From Planctomycetota bacterium (GTDB lineage Bacteria > Planctomycetota > Phycisphaerae > WQYP01), in contig JAJYGE010000427.1 of the NCBI GenBank assembly GCA_021785155.1, positions 1 to 7,503 on the forward strand: a stretch of DNA of 7,503 bases, given 5' to 3'. Both the position numbers and the translations under genes were made by a program. A model generated the notes under the pieces. That model worked only from the letters and a program-made list of their open reading frames with translations. It did not search any database and was not told the origin of the DNA. Below are positions 1 through 6,447 of the stretch, piece by piece (position 1 is the stretch's first letter; the number at the start of each line of letters is the position of its first letter).

Positions 1-1
1 A

Positions 2-577
2 GCATCCACTCTCCATGCCCGCGCCGCCAACATGCCCAATGATACCATTGAAAAAGCCGTCAAGCGCGGCACCGGTGAACTGGGTGGCAACAATTATGAA
101 TCGGTATTATATGAAGGCTATGCGCCGGGAGGTGTGGCGATTCTGGTCGACGCCCTGACCGACAATCGCAACCGCACCGCCGGGGAAATCCGGGTTATTT
201 TTGATCGCAATGGCGGATCGGTGGGAGCCGCGAATTCCGTGGGCTGGATGTTTTCCAGTCAGGGTGTCATTGCCGTGGAACGCCAGGCCATTGAGGAAGA
301 TAAACTCATTGAACTGGCGCTGGAAGCCGGCGCGATGGATGTACAATCCGCCGAAGAGGGGTATACGGTTTTGACGACGATGGTGGATTTTGAAAAAGTC
401 CGCAAAGGCCTTCTGACGGCTAAGACGCCTATTGTATCGGCGGAAATTACGATGATTCCAAGCCAGACGATCAGCGTCCGTGGTGACCACGCCCGGAGTG
501 TTCAGGCTTTAATTGACGCCCTCGACGAGCATGATGACGTACAAAATGTATATTCGAACGCCCAATTTGAAGATTAA
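2..577 (+). CDS. yebC: YebC/PmpR-family transcriptional regulator, 5'-truncated by window edge
   Basis: The reading frame is open from the left edge and ends at TAA 575-577, giving 191 visible residues. The family is normally about 240-250 residues, so roughly the first 50-60 are outside the window. The visible part begins at the conserved region containing HARAANMP, followed by IEKAVKRGTGE, YEGYAPGGVAILVDALTDN, the RTAGEIRVIFDRNGG segment and the conserved NSVGWMF stretch. The C-terminus has the MIPSQTI and ALDEHDDVQNVYSN segments typical of domains 2 and 3. The family is cytoplasmic. Members were described as DNA-binding transcriptional regulators, and more recently some have been linked to relieving ribosome stalling at proline-rich stretches; which role applies here cannot be read from sequence. 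An internal ATG at 32 is not the true start, because conserved family sequence continues upstream of it. No T-tract terminator follows the stop codon. Confidence 0.96.
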   Translation, partial: ASTLHARAANMPNDTIEKAVKRGTGELGGNNYESVLYEGYAPGGVAILVDALTDNRNRTAGEIRVIFDRNGGSVGAANSVGWMFSSQGVIAVERQAIEEDKLIELALEAGAMDVQSAEEGYTVLTTMVDFEKVRKGLLTAKTPIVSAEITMIPSQTISVRGDHARSVQALIDALDEHDDVQNVYSNAQFED

Positions 578-661
578 AGGACGCTGTAAGGCAATAATTG
601 TGCCGCACTGCGAATGTGATCTGACGCTACCGATAATCGTTTCCTGAACCTCATGCGACAC

Positions 662-688
662 AACACTGCCCGCAAATGCGTAAGTGTT
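662..688. repeat. Inverted repeat AACACT/AGTGTT downstream of yebC
   Basis: AACACT (662-667) pairs perfectly with AGTGTT (683-688). The interior holds a second nested pair, CGCA/TGCG, separated by only two bases. No T-run follows on either strand, so it is not a standard intrinsic terminator. It could be a factor-dependent 3' end for the yebC transcript, a protein site, or chance. Confidence 0.3.
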
Positions 689-847
689 ATGGGAAGATAA
701 AATCCACACAAATCCGGACCATCATTTCATGTCTCGCGGCATGATTTAACGCAAACACATCTCTTATCGGAAGCACCAATAATTCAATATCTAAAGAATT
801 AAGAAACACCGGGCGTAAGCCGATAGACAACTGTGCCATCGCCGCAG

Positions 848-875
848 TTACGAGGATTCGGCGCTGGGATATAAA
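848..875 (+). promoter_or_regulatory. Weak sigma70-like promoter candidate for the 918 gene
   Basis: TATAAA at 870-875 resembles a -10 box. The hexamer TTACGA at 848-853 lies 16 bases upstream but matches the -35 consensus at only three positions. Transcription would start near 882, about 35 bases before the proposed ATG at 918. This is a pattern match only. Confidence 0.25.
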
Positions 876-917
876 ACTTGTTTCCTCGGATTGTTTGTTT
901 CATTTGAGAGTGCCAAT

Positions 918-2021
918 ATGTTCACACGTTTAAAGCAGAATCGATCCGTGGTTAACCCTATTACCACTACCGCATCGACCGTGCCGATGGCGGGCACACC
1001 GACCGCCGGTAACAAAGAGGTAACGACGGTGCGCTTCTCGGATTCAATAGTGACCGCGGAGAACTCATTATCCGCAGCGCCGCCCGTGCCACCGATTCCA
1101 TCCCCGGGCAGCCTCATGGCAGAGACGACTGTGGCGATGCCGCGCTGGGTATCATGGAGTAGCGTTCTTGCAGCGCAGGCGGCATGTCTGCTTCTGATGG
1201 GGGCGATATTCTTCATGCCGCACGCGGTTGGTGAGACCGGATGGTGGACGGGATTGAAAGCCGGATCGCTGGCTGGCTCTCTTCCCGGTGCCTTGAAATT
1301 TGTGGAAATTGTCGGCTCTATCGCCGGGCTTGTTCTAATTCCCATTTTCCGCGGTGATGCGCGTGGTCGTTTGATGCTCAACATCAGTGCCAGCTTGACC
1401 ATCCTGCTGATTCTGGCCATGCTGCAACAGAACCTCATCGGAATTAATCTGGTGGTTTTGCCCATCGCCGGACTGCTTTCACTGGCGGCGCTTTCCGCGG
1501 TATTACACTCCCGCACCTTGGCGACAAAATCCGAATCTCTGGGTATCTGGCAATTTCTGTTTTCTCTCGCCGTGATTGTTATGTGGATTCTGCCGTCGGT
1601 CCAGGCGGCTTCAGATCCGACATTTTCCGAGATCTTCGTATCCATCGGCGGTCCGATGCTCCGTGGCATATTTGTGCTGGGCGGCGTTTGTGCGCTCTTG
1701 GCCGGGGTGGTAGCGATAGCGGAATCGCAGGGGAAATTCTCTCTTTTCATCAATCGTATTGCCCGCGGCCTGACACTCCTTGCCTTTCTGCTGATCAGTT
1801 CAGTAGGATTGGCTACGGCTCTGTCGATTTCCCATGTCATGGCCGGCCCGGCCATGACCAAGGGTTGGTTTGGAGTAGGCGTGATGTGGTTGTTCCTGTT
1901 AATCACCGCGTGTGTGATGCTGACCTGGGCGGGGTTGACGCATCAGTTTTGCCGCAAGGCGATAAGTGCTGATTCCCGCGAACCGACGACAGTTCCCGCG
2001 GTGATGGTCCCTCAGGTGTAA
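918..2021 (+). CDS. Polytopic membrane protein of unknown function (tandem paralog 1)
   Basis: The protein has 367 residues. I chose ATG 918 because GAGAG lies 7 bases upstream; an in-frame TTG at 891 would add nine residues but has no better ribosome site. Residues 1-75 form a hydrophilic Thr/Ser/Pro-rich tail with a short proline cluster near 55-63. About eight hydrophobic segments follow, at roughly 80-102, 126-144, 151-169, 177-197, 209-228, 250-268, 284-306 and 317-339, and then a polar tail of about 25 residues. There is no signal peptide, no enzyme motif and no known transporter signature. Distinct positions are a Glu at the start of segment 2 (E130), QQ at 170-171, MWILP at 222-226 and WAGLT at 337-341. 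All of these recur in the product of the gene at 2267, so the two are probably tandem paralogs. Role unknown; an integral inner-membrane location is inferred. Confidence 0.85.
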   Translation: MFTRLKQNRSVVNPITTTASTVPMAGTPTAGNKEVTTVRFSDSIVTAENSLSAAPPVPPIPSPGSLMAETTVAMPRWVSWSSVLAAQAACLLLMGAIFFMPHAVGETGWWTGLKAGSLAGSLPGALKFVEIVGSIAGLVLIPIFRGDARGRLMLNISASLTILLILAMLQQNLIGINLVVLPIAGLLSLAALSAVLHSRTLATKSESLGIWQFLFSLAVIVMWILPSVQAASDPTFSEIFVSIGGPMLRGIFVLGGVCALLAGVVAIAESQGKFSLFINRIARGLTLLAFLLISSVGLATALSISHVMAGPAMTKGWFGVGVMWLFLLITACVMLTWAGLTHQFCRKAISADSREPTTVPAVMVPQV

Positions 2022-2052
2022 CAGACCGCTCAAAAATAATCGACCCCGAAAG

Positions 2053-2080
2053 AACCGGCCGTCAAAACGCCGGTTTTTTT
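2053..2080 (+). terminator. Intrinsic terminator after the first membrane gene
   Basis: AACCGGC (2053-2059) and GCCGGTT (2069-2075) form a perfect 7-bp stem around a 9-base loop. The T-run 2074-2080 follows directly, with further A/T-rich sequence after it. It lies about 30 bases past the stop codon at 2021 and should separate this transcript from the paralog downstream. Confidence 0.9.
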
Positions 2081-2227
2081 ATTTATAGGGCAGCTGCAAG
2101 TCGTCGTTTGAGTTGGAACAGAAAATACCGTGGAAGTTATAAAAACGCCGATCCGGCGGTATAAAGCATCACCGAACCGCAATACGCAAGTCGTGCCACC
2201 GCTCCAGCCAATTTGATGGGGGGCGGC

Positions 2228-2233
2228 TATAAT
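2228..2233 (+). promoter_or_regulatory. Perfect TATAAT -10 box upstream of the second membrane gene
   Basis: TATAAT at 2228-2233 matches the sigma70 -10 consensus exactly and lies about 34 bases before the GTG proposed as a start at 2267. The expected -35 position (around 2205-2210) reads CAGCCA, a poor match; TTGATG at 2213-2218 is too close. Placement between the terminator and the next gene supports a real promoter, perhaps one that uses an activator. Confidence 0.45.
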
Positions 2234-2266
2234 CACGGGATGAGCAGCGCAGTCGAAATGTGAAAG

Positions 2267-3322
2267 GTGAAAAGTGTTGTTGGGTGCATTACTGTGAAAC
2301 GCATACAAACACATAGGCATGGGCCGTCAATGGGCCGACAGGGGGTGGCTGGCGAGGCAACGAGTTCTTCGCATATTGGTGTTTATGATGACAGGCCAAT
2401 CTCGGCGGGAATCGCTGAACACCCCGCTCCCGCTCTTCCTTTGGCGCTGTCGGCCCAATCCGGACTGCCCTGGCCGATTCCACGGCGGCGTTTTGAGATG
2501 TCCACAATTGTTGTTTCTGAATTTGCCTGCATGTTGTTAATTGCGCCGTTTTATCTGATATCAGGCCATAGCGCCCAGATGTACTCTTGGCACGTTACCG
2601 ATGCTGCAATTTTTCATACCGCCACCACCCAAAGCATTGAGGCCATCGAATTGGCTCTCGGCATACTGGCTATGTTGACGCTGCCATTTTTTCCCCGACG
2701 CAAACGATCCACGCTGATGGTGACTATTGGCCTGGCATCTCTGGGGATGGTATTTTTTCTTTCCCGACAGCAAGGCCCGCTGATGATAATTCTCACGTGC
2801 TATCCGGCGGTGGCGTTATTGGCACTTGTGGGCCTTGATGCGCTCACCGGCATCCGGCCCGCTGTGGGAGAATCGGAAACTTTTAACACCCGCCTGTTGG
2901 TTCTGGGATCAACTGTCATTATTTTATGGTTCCTGCCCACGCTGGAACTTTTTACCTGTCGCACGGTCGATACGCTTGTTGCCTCACCGCATTACCCATG
3001 GGTACATTTATTGCTTGTGGCAGCAATGCTTGGTGCCCAGGGTGCGGGTGTTATCGCCTTGGCGGGATATTTTTCGCGTTTTAACCGGTGGGTTAACATC
3101 ACCGGACGATTGTGTGGCACATTGGCACTGACCGTGACCATGGGCATGGGCTTGTGGTGCGCGATGCGTGATTCCGAACTCATCGGACGCCATCAGCAAT
3201 GGATGCATCCGGAACTGCTTTGGATTTTCATGCTTATATCCGCGGGTCTGCTGTTGGTGTGGTCCGGTCTGACGCAGAAATTTATCCTCGCCGCCGCCGG
3301 CGAACGCGGCGAAGCGGAGTAA
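2267..3322 (+). CDS. Polytopic membrane protein of unknown function (tandem paralog 2)
   Basis: From GTG 2267 the protein has 351 residues; the start is uncertain. In-frame alternatives are GTG 2294, ATG 2330 and ATG 2498, and none has a strong ribosome site. The long form has a polar, Pro-containing tail of about 75 residues, similar in length to that of the upstream paralog. About eight hydrophobic segments follow, near 79-99, 125-142, 149-166, 171-192, 209-229, 247-268, 280-299 and 316-335. Landmarks shared with the 918 gene, offset by about two residues from the first segment to the fifth, are AC(L/M)LL, Glu 128, QQ at 168-169 and LWFLP at 220-224. WSGLTQKF at 332-339 matches WAGLTHQF. 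No catalytic or transport motif is recognised. It has its own candidate promoter upstream. The GNAT gene begins 89 bases downstream, with no terminator seen between them, so the two may share a transcript. Confidence 0.82.
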   Translation: MKSVVGCITVKRIQTHRHGPSMGRQGVAGEATSSSHIGVYDDRPISAGIAEHPAPALPLALSAQSGLPWPIPRRRFEMSTIVVSEFACMLLIAPFYLISGHSAQMYSWHVTDAAIFHTATTQSIEAIELALGILAMLTLPFFPRRKRSTLMVTIGLASLGMVFFLSRQQGPLMIILTCYPAVALLALVGLDALTGIRPAVGESETFNTRLLVLGSTVIILWFLPTLELFTCRTVDTLVASPHYPWVHLLLVAAMLGAQGAGVIALAGYFSRFNRWVNITGRLCGTLALTVTMGMGLWCAMRDSELIGRHQQWMHPELLWIFMLISAGLLLVWSGLTQKFILAAAGERGEAE

Positions 3323-3394
3323 TCTACCGCGAATAACACCGGCACCGCTGCGTTGCGGGGACTCGGCACTGGCACGATATATCTGTCAGACTAC

Positions 3395-3404
3395 AGGAAA
3401 AGGG
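3395..3404 (+). promoter_or_regulatory. Ribosome binding site that sets the acetyltransferase start
   Basis: The purine-rich AGGAAAAGGG ends 7 bases before ATG 3412. The next in-frame ATG, at 3514, lies closer to the start of the conserved domain but has no such site. This favours 3412 and an N-terminal extension of about 34 residues. Confidence 0.6.
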
Positions 3405-3411
3405 CACGGCA

Positions 3412-4036
3412 ATGACAGAGTATTCACAGCGAAACTGGAATTCAATTGCGGCAATGGCTGGACGGACCGAGGTCCGCCCCGATGGTTTTGCCGCCGACAA
3501 CCCGGCTGTAAATATGGAACAGCCGCATTTGGATTTGGAAATTTTACCGGTACAGGAAGCGGATATTGCCGCCCTTGTGGAGATGTTTCTGCTGGTAGAG
3601 CGGCAACATGAGCGGTATTGGCCGTTGCGATGGGCATTGCGAACGGATGTTCAGGATCGCTACACGCGATGGATTACCAGTAATCGATCGCATCCGGATT
3701 GGCTGTTTGTCATTGCGCGGCATAAATCAGATCGAGCTGGAGACACATTCTCCGGCGAAGTCATTGGCGGATTGGCGGCCGCAATCAATCAGGAAATTCC
3801 GATTTATCAATTTACGCATTATGCGTTTATACATGATCTGGCGGTACGCGGATGTTCGGCGGCACGGCGTAGGCCGAGCGCTGATTGAATATGCCCGGAA
3901 ATGGGCTGGCGAGAAAGGCGTGAATCAACTTCGCCTGATGGCCGCGGAAAGTAACGATCCAGCCAAGGCCCTTTTCGACAAATGCGGCTTCCGTACAACC
4001 TATAACGAGATGGTACTGCCCATCAATCCTCCATGA
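3412..4036 (+). pseudogene. GNAT-family N-acetyltransferase, frameshifted before the acetyl-CoA loop
   Basis: The gene is read in two frames. Frame one (3412-3888) gives an N-terminal GNAT half including DWLFVIAR, GEVIGGLAAAI and the strand FIHDLAVR, then runs into a non-homologous tail and a stop at 3886-3888. The rest of the domain is in the +1 frame from GAT 3851 to TGA 4034-4036. It contains DVRRHGVGRALIEYA, which is the R-x-x-G-x-G acetyl-CoA pyrophosphate loop, then AAESNDPAKALFDKCGF, the usual motif B with its 'A..LF.K.GF' ending. Restoring one codon at the junction gives LAVR-A-DVRRHGVG, matching the family's LAVxPxxRxxGxG spacing, and a protein of about 208 residues. Such enzymes transfer an acetyl group from acetyl-CoA to an amine; the substrate is unknown. 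The short product lacks the cofactor loop and should be inactive. A sequencing or assembly error is a live alternative, since the downstream half shows no other decay. Confidence 0.85.
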
Positions 4037-4124
4037 CCGTCATGGCGCATTGCCCCGTGTCCGATATCAGCGTCAGTTGCAGCGCGGTACAAAATAGCGG
4101 AAGGTCATCGCGATCACGGATGCC

Positions 4125-4154
4125 CTGTTCCACTGGTAATTATGGGTGGAACAG
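4125..4154. repeat. 9-bp perfect hairpin between convergent genes
   Basis: CTGTTCCAC (4125-4133) and GTGGAACAG (4146-4154) are perfect inverted repeats around a 12-base loop. The element lies in the 152-base gap between the ends of the acetyltransferase gene (+) and the membrane-anchored gene (-). Neither side has a T-run, so it is not a classical intrinsic terminator. It may still act as a two-way 3' end or mRNA-stabilising hairpin. Confidence 0.5.
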
Positions 4155-4188
4155 AGCACTGGACAGGCGTAACATTCTTCTTGCTCGG

Positions 4189-5202
4189 TCAGGGCACCAG
4201 GATAATGTCATGGCGTGAAGTTGGCTCCTCCACGCCGGTATAAACCAGAATGGGCGGTGATCCGATGGTCCATATATTGTCGTGTTTCGGACCCACATTC
4301 GGAGAACGGGTCCAGAAAACACTGCCATCGTCGAATAGAACATTTTGCCCACTGCGGTTGTGATTCAAGGAATTGATGTTCGCCTGTTGCGGATGATGCT
4401 CGTAGAAAAGCGGATTGCGATCCGCCAGGATGGCAATGTGTCCACCTTGCGCCCAATGGTGGTGGTACGCGGATAATTGATCAATGTAACTATATCCAAT
4501 ATTTGACCAAACTGGGCGGCGCTTGGGTTGGTTGAAATTGACCGATGTTCCCATGGCCGGGCAGATCAATCGCGTCCAGGAGGTATAGTGCGTGCGGGCA
4601 CCAAGCATGGGCTCTAGATTCGCCAAGTTGCAGTGCGCGTTGGCCGTGCGATCAACCTGCGGTGTCATGTTACGCGGCAACCAGTTGTGATCCACTGGAA
4701 TCGCGATCCGTGGAAGCATATTGCTGTTCGTGGATGCATATTGCTCGAAGGCCGTTCCCACCAGAGCCAGATTGTTCGCACACGCGGTGCGCAGCTCAAA
4801 TGTACGCGCTTTAGCAAGTTGGAAGACTGTTACCGTCAGCAGCAACGCCGCCGCGATGAGCATCACGGCAATATCCACCTTGCGCGGATCCCATGCCCGC
4901 CCCAAGGGTCGGGTGTTGGTAAGAACCGATGAACCGGCATGTGGCGTCACCCGTGTTAACTGAACCGCACCGGCCGCCGCGACTGTGCGCGACACGAGAT
5001 TCCCGGACGGTTCGCCGGCGGGTAATTGCGATAATGCGTGAATAATGTCCGCCAGGCGCGGCGGACAGGTTCCACCCGCAGTTGGCATGGAAATGGTCCG
5101 TTCGTTGGCACCATGTTCTAAAAGCGTATCGACATATACGGCCTCATCTGGAGGAAGACAGTATTTTGAAGATTCCGGATTTCCGTTGTGTTCATTGGTC
5201 AT
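4189..5202 (-). CDS. Membrane-anchored pseudopilin-like H-X9-DG-type protein, putative partner of the ECF sigma factor
   Basis: From ATG 5202 the protein has 337 residues. I prefer this to the longer ATG at 5235 because AAGAAGGTG lies 5 bases upstream of it, while the upstream ATG has no ribosome site. Residues 1-108 are polar and presumably cytoplasmic, and 109-129 form a single membrane segment. The outer part starts with CANNLALVGTAFEQYA at 141-156, which resembles the start of planctomycete DUF1559/pseudopilin-like proteins. It ends with NHNRSGQNVLFDDGSVFW near 280-297, a variant of the H-X9-DG motif with ten residues between His 281 and DG. There is no prepilin peptidase site at the N-terminus and no HxxxCxxC zinc anti-sigma motif. 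It lies 54 bases downstream of the ECF sigma gene on the same strand, almost certainly in one operon. That position suggests it controls the sigma factor from the membrane, but this role is inferred. Confidence 0.85.
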   Translation of the reverse strand: MTNEHNGNPESSKYCLPPDEAVYVDTLLEHGANERTISMPTAGGTCPPRLADIIHALSQLPAGEPSGNLVSRTVAAAGAVQLTRVTPHAGSSVLTNTRPLGRAWDPRKVDIAVMLIAAALLLTVTVFQLAKARTFELRTACANNLALVGTAFEQYASTNSNMLPRIAIPVDHNWLPRNMTPQVDRTANAHCNLANLEPMLGARTHYTSWTRLICPAMGTSVNFNQPKRRPVWSNIGYSYIDQLSAYHHHWAQGGHIAILADRNPLFYEHHPQQANINSLNHNRSGQNVLFDDGSVFWTRSPNVGPKHDNIWTIGSPPILVYTGVEEPTSRHDIILVP

Positions 5203-5207
5203 GGTAT

Positions 5208-5216
5208 CACCTTCTT
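5208..5216 (-). promoter_or_regulatory. Ribosome binding site that sets the start at 5202
   Basis: On the minus strand AAGAAGGTG precedes ATG 5202 by 5 bases. The in-frame ATG at 5235 has only CAGACG before it, so the shorter form is favoured. Confidence 0.6.
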
Positions 5217-5256
5217 TACCGCAATTTTGAGACATCGTCTGCGATTGTCTGTTACG

Positions 5257-5841
5257 TTACAGCCCTTCACCTTGTCGCTTACGCCAAGTTTCACCAAACA
5301 TGGCCAAAGCCGTATGCAGCCGACTTTTGACCGTTCCCAGCGGGATACCCAGCACCTCGGCAATTTCTTTGTAGGCAAAGCGGTTGTAATAGCTCAACAA
5401 CAACACCTCGCGATAAATTATCGGCATCCGGGCGATGATTTGCCGCACCGCCTGAGCATCTTCCATATCCACAAGCCGCTCGGGAGCCGACGGCACATCG
5501 GACTCCATGAGATCCATGAATGTTGCCTGCTGATCATCGTGTCCGGTCACATTGTCCAACGACTGTGTGCCACGTCGCAAATTGGCTCGCAGATGATCCC
5601 GGGCTTTGTTCGCCGCAATGGTGAACAGCCAAGGCCGAAAACGCCGCTTTGTATCAAAGGTGGCGGCACTCCGATAAACCTGAATAAAGGTTTCCTGAAA
5701 TAAATCCTCCGCCAAAGTAGCCTCATTGATAAAGCGATGCAGAAAGCTGAATAATTCTCTGCGATAACGCTGCACCAACTCGGCAAATGCCTCCTGATCG
5801 CCAGTGACAAACGCCGCAACAAGTTCTTCATCCGCGGCCAT
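5257..5841 (-). CDS. ECF-type RNA polymerase sigma factor (sigma-70 family)
   Basis: The 194-residue length is typical of group 4 (ECF) sigma factors. Region 2 spans about 10-85 with EDLFQETFIQVYRS at 46-58 (core binding) and FRPWLFTIAANKARDHLR at 68-85 (-10 recognition and melting). A polar linker at 90-125 replaces region 3. Region 4 spans about 127-185, with LPxxxREVLLL-like sequence (here MPIIYREVLLLSYY) and the helix-turn-helix YKEIAEVLGIPLGTVKSRLHTAL. It directs core RNA polymerase to a specific promoter set, which is not known here. The start ATG at 5841 is supported by AAGGAAGGG 4 bases upstream. The next gene in the unit encodes a membrane-anchored protein, the usual place for an anti-sigma factor. 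There is no C-terminal extension of the kind some planctomycete ECF factors carry. No convincing self-recognised promoter was seen upstream. Confidence 0.96.
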   Translation of the reverse strand: MAADEELVAAFVTGDQEAFAELVQRYRRELFSFLHRFINEATLAEDLFQETFIQVYRSAATFDTKRRFRPWLFTIAANKARDHLRANLRRGTQSLDNVTGHDDQQATFMDLMESDVPSAPERLVDMEDAQAVRQIIARMPIIYREVLLLSYYNRFAYKEIAEVLGIPLGTVKSRLHTALAMFGETWRKRQGEGL

Positions 5842-5845
5842 CAGG

Positions 5846-5854
5846 CCCTTCCTT
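5846..5854 (-). promoter_or_regulatory. Strong ribosome binding site of the sigma factor gene
   Basis: AAGGAAGGG on the minus strand ends 4 bases before ATG 5841. It confirms that start over internal codons. Confidence 0.6.
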
Positions 5855-6030
5855 TATTACGCGGAAAATTGAATCCGGTTCGATCCGCGAATACTATCTT
5901 AAACGTTGGCTTCGATGGAATTCATTTTCGGAACTGTCCATCCAGAAGAAAAAAACAGAGTTTATCACAAACACGAATGTTTTTAAACACCACTGGATTC
6001 AACTCCGTATCCCGCCTACTGTTAACGTGT

Positions 6031-6447
6031 ATGAGTAATCCGACAATACAGTATCCTCTTCGCGTGTTTTACGATGGCCAATGCCCCGTATGCAATGCCG
6101 AGATTCATCGCCATATTCGGCACGATGTCCATCAACATCTTCAGGCGATCAACATTGCCGCGCCTGACTTTAATGCTACAGCCTATGGGCTAGACCCCCA
6201 ACATGTCCATGATGTCATGCATGTGCTGACCCCCGATGGTCTGGTATTGAAGGGGGTCGACGCCTTCGTATGCATCTGGAACGCTTTGCCGGCCCGTCCG
6301 GATCGCCGCATTCTCATAGCGCTGTTGCGGATACCTCCTGTTAGAAAACTCGCGGATATTGTCTACCTGGCCTTCGCGCAAAATCGTGTGCGTCTCTTCG
6401 GCGGATGTGATTTTGATCGCTGCGGCACCAAAAAGGCTTTTAAATAA
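6031..6447 (+). CDS. DCC-family thiol-disulfide oxidoreductase-like protein (DUF393, YuxK-like)
   Basis: From ATG 6031 the protein has 138 residues, close to the family norm. The frame stays open upstream to about 5869, with an ATG at 5977, but that extension has no family features; no start has a clear ribosome site. The signature VFYDGQCPVCNAEI at 12-25 carries the DGxCxxC motif (Asp 15, Cys 18, Cys 21) that names the DCC family, a thioredoxin-like fold. GLVLKGVDAFVCIWNALP at 70-87 is the usual middle block, followed by PPVRKLADIVYLAFAQNRVR. A second cysteine pair near the C-terminus, C126 and C131, is also common in these proteins. The family is annotated as a putative cytoplasmic disulfide reductase, but substrates are mostly unknown. 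The gene is divergent from the ECF sigma gene, which might suggest shared control. Its 3' end overlaps the opposing gene by 8 bases. Confidence 0.9.
   Translation: MSNPTIQYPLRVFYDGQCPVCNAEIHRHIRHDVHQHLQAINIAAPDFNATAYGLDPQHVHDVMHVLTPDGLVLKGVDAFVCIWNALPARPDRRILIALLRIPPVRKLADIVYLAFAQNRVRLFGGCDFDRCGTKKAFK

Larger units (their letters stand above)
578..917. other. 340-base gene-free region between yebC and the first membrane gene
   Basis: No frame on either strand has protein-like composition here, and no tRNA or known RNA fold was recognised. It holds one 6-bp inverted repeat at 662-688 and a short one around the TCATG/CATGA pair near 728-745. A weak promoter-like sequence lies near 848-875. The stretch from about 760 to 810 is A/T-rich compared with the rest. 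It probably contains the end of the yebC transcript and the promoter of the membrane gene at 918. Confidence 0.6.

Noticed and set aside
107..490. Minus-strand open frame opposite yebC
   Set aside because: It is a shadow of a strongly conserved plus-strand gene, with no protein-family features.
848..1906. Long open frame on the minus strand (352 codons) opposite the first membrane gene
   Set aside because: It mirrors the plus-strand gene. The plus frame has eight regular hydrophobic segments and matches a paralog, while the minus frame has no domain, no hydrophobic pattern and no ribosome site.
2240..2263. Seven-codon frame (MSSAVEM) just after the TATAAT box, as a leader peptide
   Set aside because: It has no ribosome site, no codon run that would suggest attenuation, and no terminator-like hairpin between it and the gene.
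3288..3312. GC-rich inverted repeat TCGCCGC/GCGGCGA at the end of the second membrane gene
   Set aside because: It lies inside the coding sequence, where GCC/GGC codons for an Ala-rich tail explain it, and no T-run follows.
3847..3852. Programmed ribosomal frameshift in the acetyltransferase gene
   Set aside because: There is no slippery heptamer, upstream Shine-Dalgarno-like stimulator or following hairpin at the junction, and the family is not known for recoding. A two-base deletion fits the family spacing better.
4033..4218. Small plus-strand frame whose ATG overlaps the acetyltransferase stop (ATGA)
   Set aside because: The overlap suggested translational coupling, but there is no ribosome site, the 61-residue product has no recognisable pattern, and it runs across the hairpin and into the 3' end of the opposing gene.
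5930..5958. GGAAC at 5930-5934 upstream of the DCC gene as an ECF -35 element
   Set aside because: The motif matches many ECF -35 boxes, but the A-rich sequence 16-18 bases downstream has no matching -10 box, and a five-base match is expected by chance.
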